From Cyprinodon diabolis (Eukaryota > Chordata > Actinopteri > Cyprinodontiformes > Cyprinodontidae), in assembly GCA_030533445.1 (NCBI GenBank), contig CM060080.1:36284380-36348379 (forward strand): a stretch of 64,000 nucleotides of DNA, written 5' to 3'. Positions 27,001 to 36,720 of this stretch are shown in pieces (positions within the stretch are counted from its first letter, which is position 1; each line of letters begins with the position of its first letter). The translations under genes and the position numbers were made by a program. Below the pieces are notes generated by a model, which did not search any database, was not told the DNA's origin, and worked only from the letters and a program-made list of their open reading frames with translations.

Positions 27001-30000
27001 ACACTCTAATCAGCTAATTAACTCAAACCACCTGCAAAAGCCTTTAAATGGTCTTTCAGTCTAGTTCTATAGGCTACACAATCATGGGGAAGACTGCTGA
27101 CTTGACAGTTGTCCAAAAGACGACCATCGACACCTTGCACAAGGAGGGCAAGACACAAAAGGTCATCGCTAAAGAGGCTGGCTGTTCACAGAGCTCAGTG
27201 TCCAAGCACATTAATAGAGAGGCGAAGGGAAGGAAAAGATGTGGTCGAAAAAAGTGTACAAGCAAGAGAGATAACCGCACCCTGGAGAGGATTGTGAAAC
27301 AAAACCCATTCAAAAATGTGGGGGAGATTCACAAAGAGTGGACTGCAGCTGGAGTGAGTGCTTCAAGAACCACCACACACAGACGTATGAAAGACATGGG
27401 TTTCTGCTGTCGCATTCCTTGTGTCAAGCCACTCTTGAACCACAGACAGCGTCAGAAGCGTCTTGCCTGGGCTAAAGAGAAACAGGACTGGACTGCTGGT
27501 GAGTGGTCCAAAGTCATGTTCTCTGATGAAAGTAAATTTTGGATTTCCTTTGGAAATCAAGGTCCCAGAGTCTGGAGGAAAAGAAGAGAGGCACTTCATC
27601 CACGTTGCTTGAAGTCCAGTGTAAAGTTTCCACAGTCAGTGATGGTTTGGGGTGCCATGTCATCTGCTGGTGTTGGTCCATTGTGTTTTCTGAGGTCCAG
27701 GGTCAACGCAGCCACATACCAGGAAGTTTTAGAGCACTTCATGCTTCCTGCAGCTGACCAACTTTTTGGAGATGCAGATTTCATTTTCCAACAGGACTTG
27801 GCACCTGCACACAGTGCCAAAGCTACCAGTACCTGGTTGAAGGACCATGGTATCCCTGTTCTTAATTGGCCAGCAAACTCTCCTGACCTTAACCCCATAG
27901 AAAATCTATGGGGTATTGTGAAGAAGAAGATGCAATACACCAGACCCAACAATTCAGAAGAGCTAAAAGCCACTATTAGAGCAACCTGGGCTATCATAAC
28001 ACCTGAGCAGTGCCACAGACTGATCGACTCCATGCCACGCCGCATTGCTGCAGTAATACAGGCCAAAGGAGGCCCAACTAAATACTGAGTGCTGTACATG
28101 CTCATACTTTTCATGTTCATACTTTTCAGTTGGCCAACATTTCTATAAATCCTTTGTTTTTATTGGTCTTCAGTAATATTCTAATTTTCTGATATGATGA
28201 ATTTGAGATTTTCATTTGTTGTCATTTGTAATCATCAAAATTAAACAAAATAAACATCTGAAATATATGAGTTTGTATGTAATGTATGAATATAATATAC
28301 AAGTTTCACTTTTTAAATGGAATTACTTAAATCAATCTACTTTTTCATGATATTCTAATTTTATGACCAGCACCTGTAAGCATCCAACCCAGTTTAGAAG
28401 TTGTGGTCTGATGGTTGGAACTCATATGGATTCTAACAGAACATTTAGCTCAATAACTTATCAGAACTAGTTCTAAAATGGGTAACGCTAAACTGGGCCA
28501 ACCCTAAGTTGATACTCTGTGGTGTAGAATGGACAAATGTCAGGATATGATGACTGGAAGTTTCTTCCTATTAGAGGGGAGTTTCTCCTCAGCAGTAGCC
28601 AAAGCATTCTTGGTTTGAGTGATGGCTGTAGAATGAATAACCAATGCAAGGGAACGTCTACTTTGACCACTTGCTCATCCAGAAGGAGCAAGTCCTGCAA
28701 AGACAATGACTCAATGCAATAAGCTGGATTTTGTAAGATTACCAAGACTTTCTCCAACTCACAAAATCTTAGAATATCATGTAAGTTCATAACATTTTGA
28801 ATATATTGTATTGCACCTAAAACAGTCCTCTGCAATAAGAATAATTCACAGCCTAAAACTGCAGAGATGGTAGACTTGTTTTTACTGTGCAGCCTTAGTC
28901 TTATGCCAGGAAGTTAAAAGTCTACGAAGGTGTGTGATTTCTCTGCACATTGCTCAAGGTCGCATAAACAAATCGAACAGCGAGGGGTTTATTTATTCAT
29001 TTATGTCAGAGTTTTATGTATTTCTTTCATCCGAAGTAGTTTTTACTCAATAGATTTCAACCTCTGCACCCTTGTGGTGTTTTGCAAATCTGCTCTGCTC
29101 CTTTTAAGAGACAAATCCTTAAAGGTTCTATTGGCAGTTAATGTTTTGTATTGGCTCATATATATATTAATTTTTAATAATTAGTTGACCAAACTTATTG
29201 TTTTTGTACTTCCTGCAGTATTTCTTTTAATCTGGTATTTTTAACAGTATTTTTTCAAATCTAAAATAGATTTATAGATGTAACAGACTCATCTCATAGT
29301 TGTAGTTTTCTTTTAAAGTGACGACAAAGAATGTTTGTTTTAATGATGTGAGAAATGAAATTCTGGCTTGATGTTCTTTAGAGCAACTGAGGAATGTAGA
29401 TAAAGGCATGGACCAGATCAACCAGGATATGAGACAGGCTGAGAAACACCTGACCGACCTGTCCAAGTGCTGCGGCCTGTGTATCTGCCCCTGCGCCAGG
29501 TAACCGCTCCCCTCCTCATCCCCTTTGAGTGTATTTATAACCCCATGTTCATCAGTGTTCCTGCTCCTACAAAAACATATATACAAAAAAGTGCAAATGA
29601 TTGCTAAAACATTGCATGCAACACAACACGTCACACATTGCTTTAATGTTTAAAATTTCTTTAAACACATCTGTGAGTCTATTTTTCATAGTCTTTTTGC
29701 AAATGTTGGTAAAAGCAGAGTTCTACTCACCATTTATAATAAATTAGCTCGGAAAATGTGTGTTCTTAGGAAGTAATGACTGTGAAGTGTCTGAATGTTG
29801 TGCATTTGATCCTAAACATGGATAAAATCTTTTTGAAATGCTTTCACTTTGGAAATGGAGATACTTTGATTATCAAGACATCAGGTAGGGAATCTTTTAC
29901 CCTGATTCTTCAGTTAAACGGCGTCTATATTAGTTTAACCTGCTTAGAAAAAGCTATTTAACCTTTGTCTAATGTAGCTGAAATATTGACCTGGACTTGT

Positions 30001-33000
30001 TTTGTTTTTTTTCCAGGGTGTCGTCCATTGAGAACGACTCACGCTACAAACGCACATGGGGCACCGGTGAGGTGGAAGGCGAAGGAAGAGATTCAAAAGT
30101 TGTCTCAAGGCAGCCTTCAGGTGTTCGCAATGGCCAAGCCCCCCAGGTCAACGCCCCGCAGCCATCGGGCCCATACATCAATAGGTAGAGCACGGATCAT
30201 TTCCTTTTTTTAAGAACTCATAACCATTACTATTTACTGTCTTAAAATATGCGCAATATATTATAGAATAAAGTCTGAAAGGTGTGAAGTACATTTTTAT
30301 TAAGTGGTCTTTATTCTGATAATCCTAAACAAATCTCAATGTCAGCAATGATGTCCCCTGCTCAGTAGATGGAGTCAGCCTATATGTAAGATTGATGCTT
30401 AGCATGAATTCAGCCTTAGCTGTTGAAGGAACGCTTTAATTAGTCATGTAATGGTGGCAGAAAGGACAAGTTTAGCCCCCAACCCAACAATCCTGATTAA
30501 ATATATTAAAGTTGTAGGGAAATCATATTTAAATGTCAAATCATTCTGGCTTAAATAAAAATAATTGTGCTCTTTATTAGACTATATTGTACCAAAATTT
30601 AGAACATTTCTATTTAAAAAAAATCCTTTCTTAAAATCTGTTGTTTTGTTTTTTTTGTTATTTTATGCAGGCCAGTTAGTTATACATCAGCAAGATGCTT
30701 CTGACAAACTGGCCACAATAAAACTAGCTTGCAAACCTTCCGCCACAACAATCCCGCCCTCTTGATAATCAACCAATCACATTCACTTTATTCACTCGTG
30801 TAAAGTCGGGAGAATTCGGAAATGCAGCGGTTGGAACAGCCGCTTCCCTACGACTTTAAGGATTGTTGTTGTAATGTGAAAGTGTGAAAAGGTTAAATCA
30901 ATAATTACCTTGATGGTCAAAGCGTTGGATAGAGAAAGTAATTGTTTTCTGGTTTTTCAGAGTAACTAATGATGCAAGAGAGGATGAAATGGAGGACAAC
31001 CTTCAGGCAGTTGGCGGCATCATCGGTAACCTGAAAGACATGGCGCTGAATATGGGCAACGAGATCGACAAACAGAATGTCGTGATTGATCGCATCAACG
31101 ATAAGGTGAGTCTGATAGCAGGTAATAAGGCCTAGTTCAGGCAAAATTCAGTTAGTTTTTCCTTTTCTTGTTCCAAAGATTGTGAAGAAGGCAGCCTTTA
31201 GAGTTTTACTTACAGCTGACAAAGTCAAAATCAAATTGGCATGTCATCAATATTTCAAAACTCAATGTTTGTATCATTGAATAGAAGGAAATGGAAAAAA
31301 TTCCCATTTCTGGTGGAGACCCTGCATCCCCTGGGTTAAGTCAGAATCCAAGGGCACACAAAAATGATGAATTTATTTGGCAGTCAGTCAGAGCAGGCCA
31401 CCATGACAGATCTGAAGGGCTTCAGTCTGAATCTGGATCTCCTCCAGTGGTCCAACCAAACCCCTGAACATGGCGAGTCCCACAGGGAGCAGCTACGAGT
31501 TGCTTTCCATCTAGTTATTTGTGTGGTTTTTTGTTTTTTTTTCTTTTAGAAAAAATTCATTCAAGGTGCTCTTAAGCATTAAACAATCTTAAAACATTTT
31601 TAATAACCGTGGAAGGTTTTTAAGATTATTTAAAATGTTATTTGAAATGCAAATTAATACTGAATGGAAAAAGTTCTGTTCTTCCTTATAGTTCATTATA
31701 AGTTGCAGTAGTGGTGATGTGATGTAGATCATTCCTACCTTGCACCAACATGTCAGTGATCCTATTTTCCCCATAAAAAATTAGCATTTTGCAGCACATT
31801 TTTTATGGCAATTGAAGATTTTGCAGGACTTGTAATGAAAATATTTCCCCACTTGTTTATGATTTCCGTATTTCTTAAAGATCTCTTCTGATTCCTTTTT
31901 TTTCTTATTATTTTCTAAGAATTAAAGTGCATAAAAGTACTGCAGGTCCTTTAATATCCGCGGTAGTTACAGTGTAAATCCAACAGAAAAAAATAAATAT
32001 TTGCAAGATTATCCAGATTTATGGATCAAACGATGTGTCCTAAATCTTTATCTGGCTGCACTTAAAGTAATGAAATGGAAATACATTCTGCATTTATGGA
32101 CTGGAAAGAGTGAAGTTTAATATTTCTGGGTCTTTGAGTATCTACATAACATTTAAGGATATTAATTATTAGGGATCCACGATATAATCGGCCCCCTATC
32201 GGTATCGGCCTGTATCGGCCTTAAAACTGAATATCGGACATCGGCCACCCCACCGATATTTAATCCGATATTTGATCAGCTTCTGAGTTTCTAAAGTCTA
32301 AAAAAAAAATAAAAAATACTACTTCTTCTTCCTCAAAAACTTATTTTTTACAGACTTAAAAACTTCTAAAGACGAGGGAAAAAATATATTGATACATTAA
32401 AATATCACAATATCTTCATATGCTGATACATTGCCATTTAAAAACACCATATCAATCTCTTTTACTAATGAAATATTGCTATATGTCATCGTTATGCTAC
32501 GTAATCCCCCGAAAATTCGTGAAATTTTGCCATATTTTTATATGTTGATATATTGACGAGGTATCGATCTATTTTACTAACAAAATCTCACAAGAATTTA
32601 CAAAATATCACGAGAGTTTGTAACAGAACGATGAAATTTCACGAGATTTTGAAAGTAAAATAGATTCGTACCGCGTTTTTAACAATCAATTTGATATCAG
32701 CATATGAAAATATATTTGAGTATATTATTTTTCAAAGTGTCAGAAATGGATAACAAAACTGCTATTTTCAATGACTACTTATTTTTGTCCAGTTTTAACA
32801 TCGGTATCGATATCGGTTATCGGCTACATGAGTTTTAAAATATCGGCATATCGGATATCGGCCAAAATCCCAATATCGTGCATCCCTAATAATTATACAT
32901 ATACTTTGTGGTACATTACATTTTTTCATCTGTAAGATGATAGTTTGTCTGTATCTGTATCTGTTTTTTTTTTGTTTTTTAACCCGTTTCCCGTTTCCCT

Positions 33001-33066
33001 CAGGCGGACATGAACAAACTGCGCATCGACGAGGCAAACCAGCGAGCCAACAAGCTCATCAAATAG
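17973..33066 (+). CDS. snap23: SNAP-23, Qb/Qc SNARE (7 coding exons, complete)
   Basis: SNAP-23 supplies two helices to the four-helix SNARE bundle with a plasma-membrane syntaxin and a VAMP, driving regulated and constitutive exocytosis. Coding exons: 17973-18029, 22686-22727, 23819-23867, 29382-29499, 30017-30184, 30961-31105, 33004-33066. All junctions are GT-AG, phases agree, and the product is 213 residues (human SNAP-23 is 211). Residues about 1-75 form the Qb SNARE motif with zero-layer Gln48. A palmitoylation cluster CCGLCICPC has five cysteines (79, 80, 83, 85, 87). Residues 89-145 are a polar linker. Residues 146-213 form the Qc motif with zero-layer Gln183. Five clustered cysteines, with CC opening the cluster, and a divergent linker favour SNAP-23 over SNAP-25; fish may have two snap23 paralogues, and I cannot say which this is. 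The start is the first ATG of its exon, giving [11 protein letters not shown]. It is convergent with sptb. Confidence 0.95.
18112..19340. mobile_element. Non-autonomous hAT-like element with exact 8-bp target duplication
   Basis: The 1,229-bp element starts TAGGGCTG and ends CAGCCCTA. It is flanked by AACTAAAT at 18104-18111 and 19341-19348, an exact 8-bp duplication typical of hAT. Both ends are rich in ATCGAT-type motifs in inverted orientation. The 128-codon frame at 18,236-18,622 has no transposase motif; part of it covers a tandem 'agcgac'-rich stretch (about 18,300-18,420) that may be a further nested repeat. It lies in snap23 intron 1 of the coding region. Confidence 0.85.
19412..20004. 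mobile_element. Terminal-inverted-repeat MITE, family unassigned
   Basis: The 593-bp unit has ends GGCTACGTTCACACTGCAG and, on the other strand, GGCAACGTTCACACTGCAGG. Inside each end is a T-run and a CCGATTTTTT-type motif, again inverted. There is only a weak TTT direct repeat at the borders, so I do not assign a superfamily. No coding capacity was seen. Confidence 0.7.
20005..22685. other. snap23 intron remainder, nothing recognised
   Basis: AT-rich intronic sequence. A run of short 'cccatc'/'gtcc' phrases at 21,900-22,080 looks like diverged simple repeat. No exon or matched-end element was seen. Confidence 0.5.
22686..22727 (+). CDS. snap23: snap23 coding exon 2
   Basis: Forty-two bases, phase 0 to phase 0, encode [14 protein letters not shown], the highly conserved Qb-helix segment shared by SNAP-25 and SNAP-23. 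The acceptor is TTCACAG and the donor GTGAGT. Confidence 0.95.
22941..23775. mobile_element. Long foldback (inverted-arm) element
   Basis: Two arms of about 250 bp (22,941-23,190 and 23,519-23,775) are near-perfect reverse complements, sharing for example the phrase GTCTGGGGGACAGTGATTGG and its complement. They enclose a GC-richer, CpG-containing loop of about 330 bp that itself carries TGACGTCAT and an inverted TGACATCAT. The outer ends read TTAAAGTGGAA and, inverted, TTGAAAGGGAA. A single-arm copy occurs at 46,044-46,283. It sits between snap23 exons 2 and 3, ending about 45 bp before exon 3. Confidence 0.85.
23819..23867 (+). CDS. snap23: snap23 coding exon 3
   Basis: Forty-nine bases encode [16 protein letters not shown] plus one base of the next codon. 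It holds Gln48, the zero ionic-layer glutamine of the Qb helix. The donor is GAG|GTAAAT. Confidence 0.95.
24060..24605. mobile_element. Non-autonomous hAT-like MITE
   Basis: The 546-bp element has ends TAGGGTTGTCACGATACT and, inverted, TAGGGTTGTCAAAAGCATCG. The flanks AAATGTAC (24052-24059) and AAATGTAG (24606-24613) match at 7 of 8 positions, as expected of a slightly aged hAT target duplication. There is no transposase frame. It lies in the intron between snap23 exons 3 and 4. Confidence 0.82.
24614..26052. other. Intronic DNA in snap23, nothing assigned
   Basis: The two overlapping short frames at about 25,150-25,390 show no domain. The GC and CpG level is slightly higher than in the neighbouring intron, so an old repeat is possible, but I could find no matched ends. 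Confidence 0.45.
26056..26762. mobile_element. MITE with TAA target duplication (PIF/Harbinger-like)
   Basis: The 707-bp element starts TACCCCATTTCCACTACCC and ends with the inverse (right end, reversed: TACCCCATTTACACTACCC). Similarity of the two ends continues for about 55 bp. The left flank is TAA (26053-26055). The right TAA is split by the Tc1 insertion: TA at 26763-26764, then TA plus A at 28377-28379. A 3-bp TAA duplication fits PIF/Harbinger. The internal sequence has only short frames without a transposase motif. Confidence 0.75.
26765..26966 (+). repeat. Left terminal inverted repeat of the Tc1 element
   Basis: It begins CAGGTGCTGGTCATAAAATT and ends AATATT at 26,966. It matches the reverse complement of 28175-28376 at 201 of 202 positions. 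Confidence 0.95.
27084..28088 (+). CDS. Tc1-family DD34E transposase
   Basis: This enzyme cuts and rejoins the transposon ends at TA targets in the nucleus. The frame is open for 334 codons from the ATG giving [11 protein letters not shown]; an upstream in-frame ATG at 27,048 would add 12 residues, but the MGK start resembles the family. Residues about 1-110 form two helix-turn-helix segments ([19 protein letters not shown] in the first) with a basic GRKR/GRKK stretch between them. The catalytic triad is visible: Asp in FSDESKF, Asp in QQDLAPAH, and Glu in NPIENLWG exactly 34 residues after the second Asp. QQDLAPAH has Leu where many relatives have Asn. There is no stop or frameshift. Antisense frames over it are shadows. 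Confidence 0.93.
   Translation: MGKTADLTVVQKTTIDTLHKEGKTQKVIAKEAGCSQSSVSKHINREAKGRKRCGRKKCTSKRDNRTLERIVKQNPFKNVGEIHKEWTAAGVSASRTTTHRRMKDMGFCCRIPCVKPLLNHRQRQKRLAWAKEKQDWTAGEWSKVMFSDESKFWISFGNQGPRVWRKRREALHPRCLKSSVKFPQSVMVWGAMSSAGVGPLCFLRSRVNAATYQEVLEHFMLPAADQLFGDADFIFQQDLAPAHSAKATSTWLKDHGIPVLNWPANSPDLNPIENLWGIVKKKMQYTRPNNSEELKATIRATWAIITPEQCHRLIDSMPRRIAAVIQAKGGPTKY
28175..28376 (-). repeat. Right terminal inverted repeat of the Tc1 element
   Basis: This is the reverse complement of the left repeat with one mismatch. It starts at AATATT (28,175) and ends CCAGCACCTG at 28,376, followed by target TA. Confidence 0.95.
28545..28740 (+). mobile_element. Diverged LINE 3'-tail fragment
   Basis: The phrases tttcttcctattagaggggag and caatgactcaatgcaata align in the same order with the clearer copy at 50,140-50,487 (tttcttcctgttaaaaggg, caatgactcgatgcaatc). 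It is an older, truncated copy of the same plus-oriented LINE-type tail. The family name is not assigned. Confidence 0.5.
28741..29381. other. Intronic DNA before snap23 exon 4
   Basis: No element or exon-like frame was recognised. Confidence 0.5.
29382..29499 (+). CDS. snap23: snap23 coding exon 4 (end of Qb motif and cysteine cluster)
   Basis: It encodes [20 protein letters not shown] onward through [13 protein letters not shown]. Five cysteines at residues 79-87 are the expected palmitoylation sites that anchor SNAP-23 to membrane. It starts in phase 1 and ends in phase 2 (AG|GTAACC). Confidence 0.95.
30017..30184 (+). CDS. snap23: snap23 coding exon 5 (inter-helix linker)
   Basis: It encodes the polar linker residues 89-144 ([15 protein letters not shown]... 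to GPYIN), rich in Gly, Gln, Pro and Ser. This is the most variable part of the family. The RYKRTWG stretch corresponds to AYKTTWG of mammalian SNAP-23. The donor is AG|GTAGAG. Confidence 0.93.
30185..30960. other. snap23 intron between exons 5 and 6
   Basis: AT-rich sequence with no element recognised. The frame at about 30,565-30,765 shows no domain. Confidence 0.5.
30961..31105 (+). CDS. snap23: snap23 coding exon 6 (Qc SNARE motif)
   Basis: It encodes [20 protein letters not shown] through RINDK, most of the C-terminal Qc helix, with zero-layer Gln183 in EIDKQN. The acceptor is TTTTTCAG and the donor AAG|GTGAGT. Confidence 0.96.
31106..32161. other. Proximal part of snap23 last intron
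   Basis: No gene or element recognised. The short frame at 31,364-31,549 shows no known motif. Confidence 0.5.
32170..32888. mobile_element. Non-autonomous hAT-like MITE
   Basis: The 719-bp element has ends TAGGGATCCACGATATAATC and, inverted, TAGGGATGCACGATATTGGG. The flanking 8-mers are TTAATTAT (32162-32169) and ATAATTAT (32889-32896), a 7 of 8 match. Both ends are dense in ATCGG/TATCGG repeats. It lies about 115 bp upstream of the last snap23 exon. Confidence 0.82.
33004..33066 (+). CDS. snap23: snap23 coding exon 7 (C-terminus and stop)
   Basis: It encodes [20 protein letters not shown] then [12 protein letters not shown] is the conserved end of the Qc helix. The acceptor is TTTCCCTCAG. 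Confidence 0.96.
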   Translation, partial: ADMNKLRIDEANQRANKLIK

Positions 33067-33628
33067 ACAAGAAATCTATCTGCTAATCTTATACATCCAC
33101 TTTGAGCCTATTTTGCAACACACATGCACATTGTATACGTCTGCACCTGCACAAACACACCAAGACAGAAAACAAAAAAAAAAGGAAATTGGGTTTAAAG
33201 ACATTTTCCCAGCAGTGTGCCTTTGACACAGTCTGCTACTCATTGTTAATAGCTTATGCAGGAGCATCTGAAGCAGAGTGGGAATCAGAAACTGAACCAA
33301 AGAGGAAGTGACTGACCACTCATCGCTGCTGTTTGATACCAAATATCCACCAGGCCTGTGGCAGCTTAACATCCACCGTGAGGGAACGAGCTCAGGTCAT
33401 CAGCTTTCCCCACTATCTGTGTGTGAGTGTGTGTGCTGTGAAATAAACGGCCAAGGTCACTGATCCACGCTGAAAACTGTAGTTAAGAGATCTAACAGGA
33501 AAAGTCAATTAGAAATATAGCACTCGAATCCAAGGTTAAATATGTAATAAAGTTCAATGTGTGGCATATTGTTTTCATCTGAAACGCTTATTTAATTAAC
33601 AGCCAAGCAGACATGGTTGGAGAATAAA
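33067..33628 (+). other. snap23: snap23 3' UTR with candidate poly(A) signals
   Basis: Three AATAAA hexamers follow the stop, at 33442-33447, 33546-33551 and 33623-33628. Any could end the transcript. The order suggests a 3' UTR of roughly 0.4-0.6 kb. A further AATAAA near 35,280 would require a much longer UTR. The choice is not decidable from sequence alone. Confidence 0.55.
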
Positions 33629-35346
33629 GCTGTCTAGTTTAACTCGGTTCCCATGTTGTTTGCCATTTCAGATGCACAGGTGTACCCCAATGAAACGTCT
33701 ATAGAGCAGCATTCATTTCGTTCAGAAAGTGACCCTCAAAACAAAGTGTGGTATATTCCACTTTCAACCATTATAAAAAACGTCCTTGTGCTCCTTTTGC
33801 TTAATTGGTAAAGACTATACTAATCACTCTGTATGCAGTCATTAGATATAAATCAAAAAAATATAAAAGAATTAGCTAAAACATACTTTCAAATATATAA
33901 CTTGTGTAACGAGTGTCACTTTCTGACTTGAATGTTTAGAAATACCCCTTTGATGAAACAATGCTTCATTGAGATGCACCTGTAAATGCTATTTCAAAGA
34001 ACCATTTGAATCCCAAATGTGCCTTTTGGAGTGAATCAGAACAAATCTTTTCATGCTGGAATTAAAAACCTTTCCTATAAATACGTCAGATGCTTCAGAT
34101 TGAGGGAGACTTGAGGTTTTTGTATAAATATGACTATATCCTGTGAAAAGCATTACATACAAATCACTCATTAATTTATTTGTTCCTAAAGCATTTAGTC
34201 TAATATCAACACTGAATCTGGGGAATGGATGACAGGATGTTCCATTAAACCATCCGCTGTCTTACATTTATCTTTAGGTTTTTTTTTGTTTTGTTTTTTA
34301 TAGGTTTTCTTCTTAGATTACAGTGTTGATGTAAATATAAAATATTCTGTAACTGTTTATCTGCCTGTTATTCTCTCAATCCAACAACATTCTTTCATCT
34401 TGGTAAATATTTATCACTTCCAGATACAAAATAACAAACTCCTTCATAAATCAGTTAAATCAATAAACTTCCCTCGATGTTCTGTAATCCCACCATCTGT
34501 AAACATAAAAAACAAATGTTCAGTCCTGAAGCACATTTGTAATTTATATATATTGTTTTTTCTCCTGTCATTTGGGCATTTTTTCTGTTTTAGGGGATAT
34601 TCTGTAGCTTTGTGAGACTTTTTTGACTTTTTTTTTTTTTTTTAAGGTATATGATGATATATCCCAAATACTGTGTTGTAACAGTCATATTACTGAAGCT
34701 CCCGTCTTTCTGTTTTAGCAGACAGCTGCAGTAAATGTTCCACCTCACCATAAAATGCATCATCTTAATATTTCTTTGTCAAACAGCTAGGCTGAGGAAT
34801 TACAGCTTGCAGCAGGACGCATGGATATACACATCATGTAAATGAGTTAATTAAGGGGTAAAGGCCGAATGTATCTGCTGGTTCCTGTCATGTTCTCACT
34901 GGGTACAGAGCGGCTAATGATGGTAGCGCTAAACCTGTTTCCCATCAACATCTTCTGGCTTATTTGTTATGAAAAACAGACAATGGTCTGTCTGCTTGGC
35001 TGTAGGCAGGCGCCTGTGTTTGTAAAGGTCGACATTGACTTGTTTAGTGGTTTGTGAGGAGATAAACGATCATATTCAGCCTGTTAATGTTAAATTAACA
35101 TCTAATTAGTCTATAACTGCCTTGCAGCCATCTCTTCTTCGTGTCACCAACAGCTACTGGAATGTAAAGAAACATTTATTTTTAATGTGTAAGCAGCTTG
35201 ACTTTGGAAAACAGTGACTGTTTAAAATGTATTTCATCTCTTTTTTCCCCTTTCTGTCCCTATCCAACTGTTTATACTCAATAAACTAAACTCTGAAGTT
35301 CATTTTAATGCACCTTTCTTGAGTTATAAGCAAATGTTAAATGATG
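33629..35346. other. Intergenic DNA downstream of snap23
   Basis: No gene recognised. Short frames at 34,400-35,060 lack domains. There are runs of T at about 34,622-34,645. Confidence 0.5.
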
Positions 35347-35348
35347 TA

Positions 35349-36720
35349 CACTACCGTTCAAAGGTTTGGGGTCACATTGAAATGTCCTTATTTTTCAAGG
35401 AAAAGCACTGTATTTTCAATGAAGATAACTTTAAAGAAATACACTATACATTGCTAATGTAGTAAATGACTAATCTAGCTGCAAATGTCTGGTTTTTGGT
35501 GCAATATCTACATAGGTGTATAGAGGCCCGTTTCCAGCAACTATCACTCCAGTGTTCTAATGGTGCAATGTGTTTGCTCATTGGCTCACAAGGCTAATTG
35601 ATGATTAGAAAACCCTTGTGCAATCATGCTCACACATCTGAAAACAGTTTAGCTCGTTACAGAAGCTACAAAACTGACCTTCGTTTGAACAGATTGAGTT
35701 TCTGGAGCATCACATTTGCGGGGTCAATTAAACGCTCAAAATGGCAAGAAAAACTCTACAGTCTATTCTTGTTCTTAGAAATGAAGGCTATTCCATGCGA
35801 GTAATAAGAAATTGAAGATTTCCTACAACAGTGTGTACTACTCCCTTCAGAGGACAGGACAAACAGGCTCTAACCAGAGTAGAAAAAGAAGTGGGAGGCT
35901 GCGTTGCACAACTGAGCAAGAAGATAAGTACATTAGAGTAGTTTGAAAAACAGATGCCTCACAGGTCCCCAACTTGGATCTTCATTAAATAGTACCCGCA
36001 AAACACCAGTGTCAATATCTACAGTGAAGAGGTGGCTGCGGGATTCTGGGCTTCAGGGCAGACTGGCAAAGAAAAGGCGATATCTGAGACTGGCCAATGA
36101 AAGAAAAAGATTAAGATGGGCAAAAGAACACAGACATTGGACAGAGGAAGACTGGGAAAAAAGTGTTGTGTTGGATGAATCCAAGTTTGAGGTGTTTGGA
36201 TCACAAAGAAGAACTTGAGACGCAGAAGAAACGAAAAGATGCTGTAAGAATGCCTGACACCATCTGTTAAGCATGGTGGAGGTAATGTGATGGTCTTGGG
36301 TTGCTTTGGTGCTGGTAAGGTGGGAGATTTGTACAGGGTAAAAGGGATTCTGAATAAGGAAGGCTATCAAACTGACACTAAGCCCTTTATTTGTCACATG
36401 GTAGTAGTAGCATCATGGTGTGGGGATGAGTTTCTCCGGCAGGAACTGGAAAGCTGGTCAGAGCCGATGGGAGGACAGATGGAGCCACATTCATGTTGAT
36501 CACAAAGAAAATATTTAAGGCGGCAAGATATGTGTAAATGGTGTATGCAGGTATGTGGTATGTGCTCCTGAACAGCTGCTTGGACTGATTTTGGACATGT
36601 CTGGTTGGGAGGTTTGTCCTCCAGCAGGACACAACCTTAGACATGTATCATATATTCATGTTTAAAAGTGGCGTAGTCGAATTCCAGAGGAGAATCTGGA
36701 GAAAGACCTGAAAAGTTGAT
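35349..36720 (+). mobile_element. Decayed Tc1-type transposon lacking its right end
   Basis: The left end CACTACCGTTCAAAGGTTTG follows a TA (35347-35348) and continues as a typical fish Tc1 inverted repeat. A broken transposase frame follows. No reverse-complement copy of the left end was found up to about 36,900, so the right end is deleted or too diverged. The part from about 36,390 reads like a second related fragment (catcatggtgtggggatg), so the unit may be a mosaic. Confidence 0.75.
35741..36350 (+). pseudogene. Broken Tc1-family transposase
   Basis: Fragments of transposase are readable in different frames: a start like MARKTLQSI, a middle piece with RLANERKRLRWAKEHRHWTE and VLDESKFEVFGSQRR (first catalytic Asp present), then TPSVKHGGGNVMVLGCFGAG. 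Stops and frameshifts separate them, so it cannot encode an enzyme. Confidence 0.75.

Larger units (their letters stand above)
26765..28376 (+). mobile_element. Tc1-type transposon, intact-looking
   Basis: The 1,612-bp element has 202-bp terminal inverted repeats (26765-26966 and 28175-28376) that differ at a single base (C at 26,813). TA dinucleotides flank it (26763-26764, 28377-28378). One uninterrupted transposase frame lies between the repeats on the same strand as snap23. It sits in the intron between snap23 exons 3 and 4, immediately after the right end of a TAA-target MITE. Confidence 0.95.

Noticed and set aside
27596..28120. A 174-codon minus-strand frame and other antisense frames across 27,074-28,120
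   Set aside because: They lie opposite the clear Tc1 transposase and show no domain of their own.
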